Shown here: in pieces, positions 42,201 through 51,200 of the stretch
Layout of the letters: each line of letters begins with the position of its first letter
How positions within the stretch are numbered: position 1 is the stretch's first letter
Assembly: GCA_008711295.1 (NCBI GenBank)
Contig: VUYV01000041.1
Span: forward strand, 310,001-374,000
Reading direction: 5' to 3'
Length of the DNA: 64,000 nt
DNA from: Anarhynchus alexandrinus
Lineage: Eukaryota; Chordata; Aves; Charadriiformes; Charadriidae
Position numbers and translations under genes: made by a program
The notes under the pieces: generated by a model
Told to the model about the DNA's origin: nothing
Database searches by the model: none
What the model saw: the letters and a program-made list of their open reading frames with translations, nothing else

Positions 42201-45200
42201 CTGTGCTTCTGAAGGACCCAAGATAGGAACAGTCCTTTGAGATAGCAAGGATCAGCGCTCCTCAACGCCGAGATGTGCAACATAGAAATACGTACCCAGA
42301 TCTCCTTTCCCCAGACCCTTCAGAAGACAAGGACAGCCTTAAGCCTCCTCCAGTTTAACAGGAGCCCACACAAATATCCTCAAACGTTTGAAGGACCATG
42401 TCTCCTGAGCAAAACTGGGCTCATGACACAGGCAGAACCAATCTTACTTCAACACAAGCCAACACTGAAGACCAGATGAAATTTGATCTTTTTTTTTAAA
42501 CGATTGCAACAGCCTTGTTTTCCCATTGTATATCACATGACATCTTTACTTTCAATTTTTTTTTTGTTTTTTGTTTTTTGTTTTACACAAGCACCGTACA
42601 ACTATGGTCCACACTGTAAACTGCAAAATAACTGCAATGGGAAAACGGAAGAATTAGACTCTATAGCAGCATCTCCTATTAATCTTTGCAACAGTGCATT
42701 TGATAAGAATGTACGCAGCTAATCCTGTCAATGAGCAATAGTAGTACTGAAATATGCCTATCCCTGTGCTTTCTAAATCAAACTGCACTTGCCTGAACCT
42801 TGTTCACAAGGTCAAGCCATGCTGACTAAATGTTTGGCAGCTTAGTGAAAAATGTACTTTTTTTCATTAAGTCCAACTCACTGACCTGCTTTATAATCTA
42901 CAGCATAACATGTCCCTTCTCTGTTCTCCCTCCCTTCTCTACAGAGGCTGTAGGTGTTTGAATCAGAGCATGGTTTTCATTGCAAAGATGTCTGCCACAA
43001 TGGTATTGCTACACTGAAAGTCTGTGTGAGACAGTCAAGAAGTCCCAAGACCACAGCAGACATTATTTAAGGCACTGGGCAGCTTCTCCATTATCAGTGC
43101 AAAAAGGCTAAAGGGAACCCTATAGTCTATTTCCTAGCCTGAAATGGAATGTCCTGAAATCAGCCTGCTCTAGGGAACTTGAATTCTGGGATTTCTGCTA
43201 TAAGCTACAGTCTTTGTTACCTTCTCAATAGCTTCTTTGGTCAAAGAATCAGGCAAGAAAACATTCTCAGCCAACAGGAATGCAGAAATGGTGTTCAGCA
43301 GGGTTTTGCAGCAAGATGACGAGAGATCTGGTGTTTGCAACATTTTTATTAAAATCTGAAATGAAAGAGGGAGAACTGATGTTTGTCTATGAAGATAATG
43401 GTTGTCTGGTCTGAATGATCTGAACAGTCTCTGGAGCAGGAGGGCATGGCGTTCTAAGCTTCAGCCCACAGAAACGAATCCTAATAATTCTGTAAAGTTT
43501 GAAGGCACTAAACCTACATTTGAACCCAAGACAGTCAAACGTATGTGAATCTGGTAGAACTGCTCTACCATTGATATGGGGGGTCCAGGTGTCCTCCACA
43601 GTGGCGGGAACTACAGCTCAGCATGGTCTCTAGCAGCAGCAGCCTGCTTTTTCCCTTGCTCATTTAAAGGAGGACTACACCAGCATTACAGTACAGAGGT
43701 AAATTCTCATGGGATCAGAGAGGTAGGAATACTCACTATAAATGTCTCTGTTCACTCAACTGATGCATCAGAAATGTGTACGAGTGCTTGAGCTGACCAC
43801 ACCTCTTCTGTATTCAATTGACACTTCTCTGGCACATCAGCCGAAGTGATGGTCTGACCTACCTGACAGACATCTTCAGGCAGTGAGATTTTGGATCCAT
43901 TTGCATGTTCCACTAGGATCAGATACGCTTGCAGAATCCTTTCCATCTGCTCTGAAGCTATACAGCAGTTGGCCTTAGTTATTTTCCTCTGCAAGACTAA
44001 GAGTGATTCCTGTTTAAATAAAAAAAGAAAGTAAAATGTTTCAGAGAAATGACCAGACCCTGTTTCACTTACTGCTATTTGAAAGGCATTCTAAAGAATC
44101 AACATCTTATCTGCCTGACAAACTATTGTTGACTCTCTCATTCACGCTCAACAACTAAACCTTGCAGAAACACTATGCGATGCCCATTATGTAAAAACCC
44201 ACATCCCAGATTCCTTGGACAGAAACACAAATACCTCCCAATATAAGGGTCTTCTGCAAGGCCAGCACATGACTTACAAAATAGGAAAGAGGAAGAGAAA
44301 GAAATACTTGGCCCCAGACCCACAATGGTATGGAAGCGCCCAGCTTCCACTGGAATTATCAGAACTTAAGTACTTTTACACTTTATGCATCATTATGCTA
44401 ATGTGGGTGCTGAAACGTTAACTCATATCATCTACATTATACAGATAATAGAGCTGCTCTGGATCACTCCCATTACTGTCCCTTTCTGTCCAGGGAATAT
44501 AAACTCCCACTGAACCCAATTTAGAGAGCTATCATAGACTACGTGAATATTTCCTTCTGAGCAAGATACCCCCATGCACCCACCAGTTCCCAGGGTAAAA
44601 AACCAAGCCTCATTAAAAATAAAAGGAGTTATGTCACCAATGTCCAAGATTTCATCACAACTGCAGATGCCAAGTGACTTGGATTCCAAGGATACAAAAC
44701 ATCCAGTGGCAAACCATTCTGTAGCTAATGACACTTAGGCAATAACTGCCATCATACTGGGTGAGGTAGAAGAAACAGGATGGGATTTTCTAGGAAACTA
44801 TGGATAGTCACAGGGTGGCAGTTCCAAGAAGGAGCAAATAGGGCTATTTATCTATCCTGGAAGAACTACCCTAAAGTTCATGTGTATCATTTCCTCCAGT
44901 TTTCCATTTCACCCTTCTAATGAGCACAACTGACACAGCTGCCAGTTGCAAGAGGTTTTGATCCCCCTTAGCAAATCCCAATTGCTAGTAAAAACATCTA
45001 AATGTTGAGCAGGTAAGTAAAAAACACTTGCCAGGCCCTTGCTCATCATTCTATACCACCTTGACACAACACAGCACAGCCCACAGCACTCAGCCGTGCT
45101 CCCTCAAAACTCAGAGTGTAACCACCAAGCAGCAACAAGGGAACACTTAGACTGAAAACACTGTGACTTTCAGTACTTGGCTCTCAGGCTTAAGCTTGGC

Positions 45201-48200
45201 TCTCCAGGTTCAGCCCAGGTCTGCTGTAAAGAGAGCTTCAGGGCAAAAAGCCTCCCCTTGTCTACTGCTAAGCAGTTTTGGAACCTTCAATATACCTAGT
45301 TTAGCAACATAAAACAAGTCCTAGCATTCCCACTCCAGCAAGGGGCCTGTGAAGTCTGTCTCTGTAAAGGCAGATCCTACAAAACGTCCTTGCCCATACA
45401 TGGGACGGAGCTCCAAGTCTTGCACTCTCACTCACAGCACAGCCACCAAGGTTATTCTGAACTTCCAAAAGAAGGGTGGGATTTTTCCCATGCACATGAC
45501 CCTGTACTTTATGTTTCCAAAGCAGGAAAAAAGAATTCTGGTCCAATACGACAAAAACACTTTTCTTGGTAAATACACAGAGCTTTTTTCAGTCTCTCAT
45601 GAATAAAAAAAAAAATAAATAAAAGAATCAGTATACCTCCAGGCACTTGAAGACAATGTCAAAATGCTCCTTATGGATATGGAGTGCAGCTGACCTGATC
45701 ATCTGCACAAAGGCTTCTCCTACAGTTACCCACGGTAGTTCAATTTCTTCTTCAGTAATAGGTCCCAGCTTTAACAGAATTAACTTAATAGCCTGCACAG
45801 GAAAAGAGAACATCATGTCCTTATACTTAGAAAATAAATGTAGCAATCCTAAAATTAGTTAGTGCAATACACTGCTAAAATATTCCAGTGATCGTGACTC
45901 TTTCTAAAATTACAGGCTATCACTTAAAATGTAAAATATCAACAAGCATTACTATTTTAATATATAGGAATATTGCATAGGAATTACTAAAAACAACCTT
46001 CCCATCTCAAAGAATATTCTTAGAAGGCTTTCAGATCTTATTAAGTAACGAACAGCATGCTTATCATCAAGGATCCACAGAGGTGAACAAGACAACACTC
46101 AATGGTTTCACCGAGCACTGCCTAAAGCTCCATTACAGCAACGTTTAAACCAGCAATCTTTTCTTGTCTTTACCGTCTCTGCACAAGAGTGGAACATATT
46201 TCGAACACCCTTGCACATCTCAAAAAATAGCTGTCCTACACCTTCCGCCTTCTTGGGGTGCTCCTCCAGGTCACGGAGCATTAAATTGAAGATTGCATTT
46301 TTATCAGAGACCTACAAAACATAAGGAGAAAAAGAAAAGTTATCTTCTATGTATCTATCTCTGAAGAGCTGCCAGATGGATAGAGGCAATTAAATGGCTC
46401 CACAGCACCATGTTACTGTCCTAGTCCTGCCTTCCCACAACAGTTCAAACTCATTATTTCTGCAACCACACAAGGAAATTGAAAAGAGAAAAACGATCAG
46501 CTATTCAGTCACTACAGCACCCCCACTCAAGAAGTACACAAGTCTAGTGAGGTAACTGCAGCTGAAATATGTGATTTTGATTACTATGATTTTAGAGTTA
46601 AACGTGTGCCTAACGTGTGCACCATTAAACTAGTCCCATCTGAAACACAAAGGTTGCTGCACTGGTGTCGAAAGATGTGTATCAGCTGACCACAGAATCC
46701 AGTCATCCATAACTATAACCACACTTGGGAATACTGCAAGACCTTATGGCCCAAGATTGTAAAACCCTCCATTTCTGAGGATTTGACTTGAAGTTCAGCA
46801 ATTTCTGAGAACAACCAATCAAACAAATGTGCTTTATTAAGGTCTCTTGACTTAGGAATCCTGGCTTTTGTATATTTTGACTAAATAAAAACCAACAACT
46901 ACCACTCCCTTTCCTTACTCCACGAAAGGCTGCTGTCTGATCTTGACTGATCTGCCTGGGAACGTTATATACTCTGATTTTCAAGAGTGCAAAAAGGTTG
47001 TCTCAAGAATATCAGTTCTACAAAGATCTTAAAGCATTAGTGAAAAAGCCAGTAAGGAAACGTGCATTTATAAGTGAAAGCCTCCCTTTTGAAAGGTTAC
47101 CTTACCATTCCTAGTCATTTTAGATAAACCAACCACAGACATTTTGTTAAACTGCTCTTAAAACAGAGTGCTAAGGCCTCTATTTGCCACTGCTGATATG
47201 AAGTGCATGCCATTCTCAGTAAAACAGTCACTAAAAATGACAACTCAGGACACGCTGAATGCCAGTTCAGGCCTCATTAACCCTTCTTTGGAGAAAACCT
47301 AGTATTACACGTTGCATCCAAGAGCCACCACAGAATGGAGATAGTGTCAAACACCTCACTTACCTTTCTCATTAGAAAGACAAAACTTTCGGCAGCAAAG
47401 TTTCTGATGTGAAGTTTGTGGTGACCCAGCAGGGTGCTGTACATGCTAGAAAGACAAAAAATAATCCACTGTTAAAGGCAATGCAAGAATTTCCACCAAT
47501 TGGTTTTAAAACTTATGCTTTCAGTTTGCACTGCCACTTTTTACAAACACTAAGAATCTGTCCTCCTAGAGGGGGCAAGCACCTTCCTCAACTCGATTCC
47601 TTCCCACTGCCCGTGGATAAAGAACAGAGTTTTGCAAAGGTCAAATGACAATGCCAGGCAAATCAAGCCACATTCAGAAATACCTCTAAAATCTCTGGAT
47701 CCACACAGATTCAACTGCAGCATCAAGATTTTCAATATATATTACCAGTAGCAGTAAGTGAAACCAAAATTGATTTGATAAACCAGATTTGTTTTTCAGT
47801 TAAGCTAACAGGCTCTCCTGTGCACTTAAAAGTTTCTAAAGATACAATTTGCAGGGGCGATAAATATTTGCAGTTCTCTGGTAAGCCTCAGTAACAGTTG
47901 CAGGTGGCTCAGCACATGTTCAGTGCAGAGCAAGTGGTGCCTCAAATTCACAGTCAAGCAGATGTTTTTTCAATATGCCCAACAGCTTTTGCTGGGTTGA
48001 GGAGGAAATCTGTAACCCCTCTTTTGCGTCATCTGTTCCAAATTGAAATTGGGAGGAACCAACATGGACCCACTGGCTACGACAAAAAGAAGAGCCCTGC
48101 TACCACAGCGATGTAAGATTGAACAATCATACTGGGTCAGGCTACAGGTCCATCCAGCCCAGTATTCAGCCTACAGCAGCAGCCAGAAACAGAGCCTGGG

Positions 48201-51200
48201 AAAGGTTTAAAAACAGGGCAAACACATGTAAAATCAGCCTTTAACCACCTGCAGCTCAGGGACTCCCCAAGCCAGAAGTGCCCCCTGTGCATTTGTTAAC
48301 TCCCTCCAACTTGGCCAGTTTCCCTTTGAATCTATGCCAACCTTCCACATCCACAGCATCCTACAGCAAGGAGTTTCAAAGCATACACAACGGTGCACAC
48401 CTCATCCGCTCCCTCACTAAACAGACAGGAAGAAGGGAAAAACATAAAGGGGAAAACACTGGGAAAGTAACAACTAAAGACTCAAAGGAATCCATTCAAT
48501 GTCCTAAGTCTAGGTGTTTACAACTGGGAAAGACAGACATGATACAACTATGACTGAGGTACTTGACAGACACTCAAGAGACCTGTGTTGAATTTAGACT
48601 GGTCACAGGTTTCCAAGACGACTCTGAGAATCCAGTGTCTTTCTGAGCTTAGTCTTCCCAGCTGACATGGATGCTTCCTCTCCTACCCCCACAGAAGAAA
48701 AGGGGACTGAAGGCCCAAATCTGCAGCACAACCCACATGCCCCCTCCAATACAGTGGCCCATGAAAGTCAGTAGGATCTCAAAGAAGCTGCAAAGTAACA
48801 AGCTTCCGAGTCTCTCAGAAAGCAGGGAAAGCATGCTAACAAGTATACTGAAGCAGTAAGCCATGTGTTCCTGGGGTATTTACATTTCTAGAGCATCTAA
48901 TAACTGCTGATCAAGACAGACATTAAACACTCCTTTTACCTGTATATTTTGTGTATGTCCTTCACCATTAATCTCCACAAGTATTTGTAGAGGTAGGAAA
49001 GAGACGTAAAAGCCCATTCCAGCAGCTCTGTGTCCTGTGTATCCAGTAACTTGGTGATGGCCAGGAAAAAGTCATGAAAGTGAGGATAGAAATCAGTCTG
49101 AAGATCTCGAGCCAGCTGCACCACTAAACTGTGTTTCACAAAATACATCTGTGTTAGTTCATTTCAAAAACAAACCAATAAAAACCTAGCCAAACACTGC
49201 ATAATCCAGCACAGTCTCTTTGGAAAGAAAGACAGCATTACCTTTACTTCTTGCTTTTATTTAAGTATCACCTATTAGGCAGCTGTGGATAGCAAGAATC
49301 TTAAGATTTTTAAAAAAATCATGTAGATAGTAAACAAAAAGACATAAATGATTAACACCAAACAAAGCACATTGATATTCTGTCTGACACTCGGTAAGCA
49401 CTCAGGCTAATTTGCTTGCCTTGTCACAGTTTTTGGGGTTTTTTGGGGTTTTTTTTTTTGNCGGTAAGCACTCAGGCTAATTTGCTTGCCTTGTCACAGT
49501 TTTTGGGGTTTTTTGGGTTTTTTTTTTTTTGAGACTTAGAACCATAAAGGTTTATCAGGGAAATACAACCACTCTGGGCATCACATTGATCTATCTTTCT
49601 CAGGTACAATAAAGGAAAAGAACACTCACAACAGGACTCGTGCTTACCTGTAATACCGTCAAGGCTTCTGACTACATTTTGTCATCATATACTTACTCTA
49701 ATAGGGGCTGATAAGCAAGACTCCCTTCGACTTGCAAATGCGTCTTCAAGCTCTGCACAATGGCATTCTGGTAGTAGACCAGCTGGTTGAAGGACTGGCA
49801 TTTGTTGACCACTTCATTGTAGAATTGAACTGTTCAAGGCACAAAAGAGAAACCCTGAAAACTAATCCAGCTCCTGGTAAACATGTAGGATGTTAAAGAA
49901 TAACAGCTCTCCAGAGCCCAATCCAAAAATCAGTCAACAGAAAACCTCCCATTGGGCTCTGGATGCAGAAGACACATATTCTAACAGTTTAAGGAAAGCA
50001 GGAAACGTGAATAAAAATGACGTACTAAAATGCTGAGTGAGGTTCAGTTCCTTCCATTTCCGTAGTCCTTCAGAAAAGTAGGTTTCAACTTCCTGTGAAA
50101 ACAAAGATAAAATAATAGCTACTGACCCTGATGAATGTAGCCTGCAAAGATGAGAGGTTCAAATGAAGAAAACTATCAAATGCCTTGAATATTTAAAAAA
50201 TATTTCAAGAAATGTTGATGACTTCACTTCCAAAGGTGCTATGGATTTTCCCTGAAAATATGACTTTTCTTTCTACATTCAAAACACATTTGAAAATATT
50301 TTCTGGTGACAGGACTTGTTTATGTAATTGCTTTTTAGACCTCTCTTGACTGGCCTTAGATGCTGAGCCATAGCGCACCCAGCACAAATGCTTTGGTATT
50401 TCTTTTGGCACTCTCACAGCTACTGAGTGGGAAGTTCAGAAGAACAATCCAACAGGCCAGGAGACAATAACCTGCAAAGCACTATATTCACAATGATGAC
50501 CTATAGGACACATATAGGTGATCCTTCTTTATGATCTATAAAGACACATGCACACACTTTATATACGTGCTGCGAGTACTGCAACTGCTTAGCATCCATG
50601 AATTTTCGCAGGTCTGGACTTAGGACTGCTGACTGCCACAGCAGCATCTCCCATACTCAGAAACACCCACAGGCCCACCAGCCACGTGGAAGCCATCAGG
50701 GTGACACTGTCAAGGGTCACTGTGGCAATACTGTGAGGCAGGTCAAAAAGTAAAGGGGAACACAGCACGAAACGAGGCTGCAGGAAAGGCAACTTTCCCA
50801 GAAGCTTCTTTCCAATTTCCAGTTTTTGTAAGGGAATCTTTCATGGAGCGCATCTACTTGTGATTTCAGAAAATGACCACAATTGCTGTTCTCACCTCAG
50901 CGTAGCTTCCAGTTCTGTCAATCCGATGAATAATATCGATATTAACATTGCTTAAGCGCTCCGAAAAAGTAAGAAACTGTAAAACAAAAGGATATACACG
51001 TTTCTTGCTCAGTTCTGAGAACTGAGTCCCCCTCTAAGTCCTTCTAAGTCCCCCTCAGCTGCACACCCACTGCAAACAGGAACCCCACTGCTAACCGTGG
51101 GCTGCCAGACAGTATGTAGCAACCTGTAAAGAATCATACCAAAATTTTAAGCCAGAAAAATGTTTAAGATGCCCAGGAGCAGGACCGACCCTCTCCCCCG

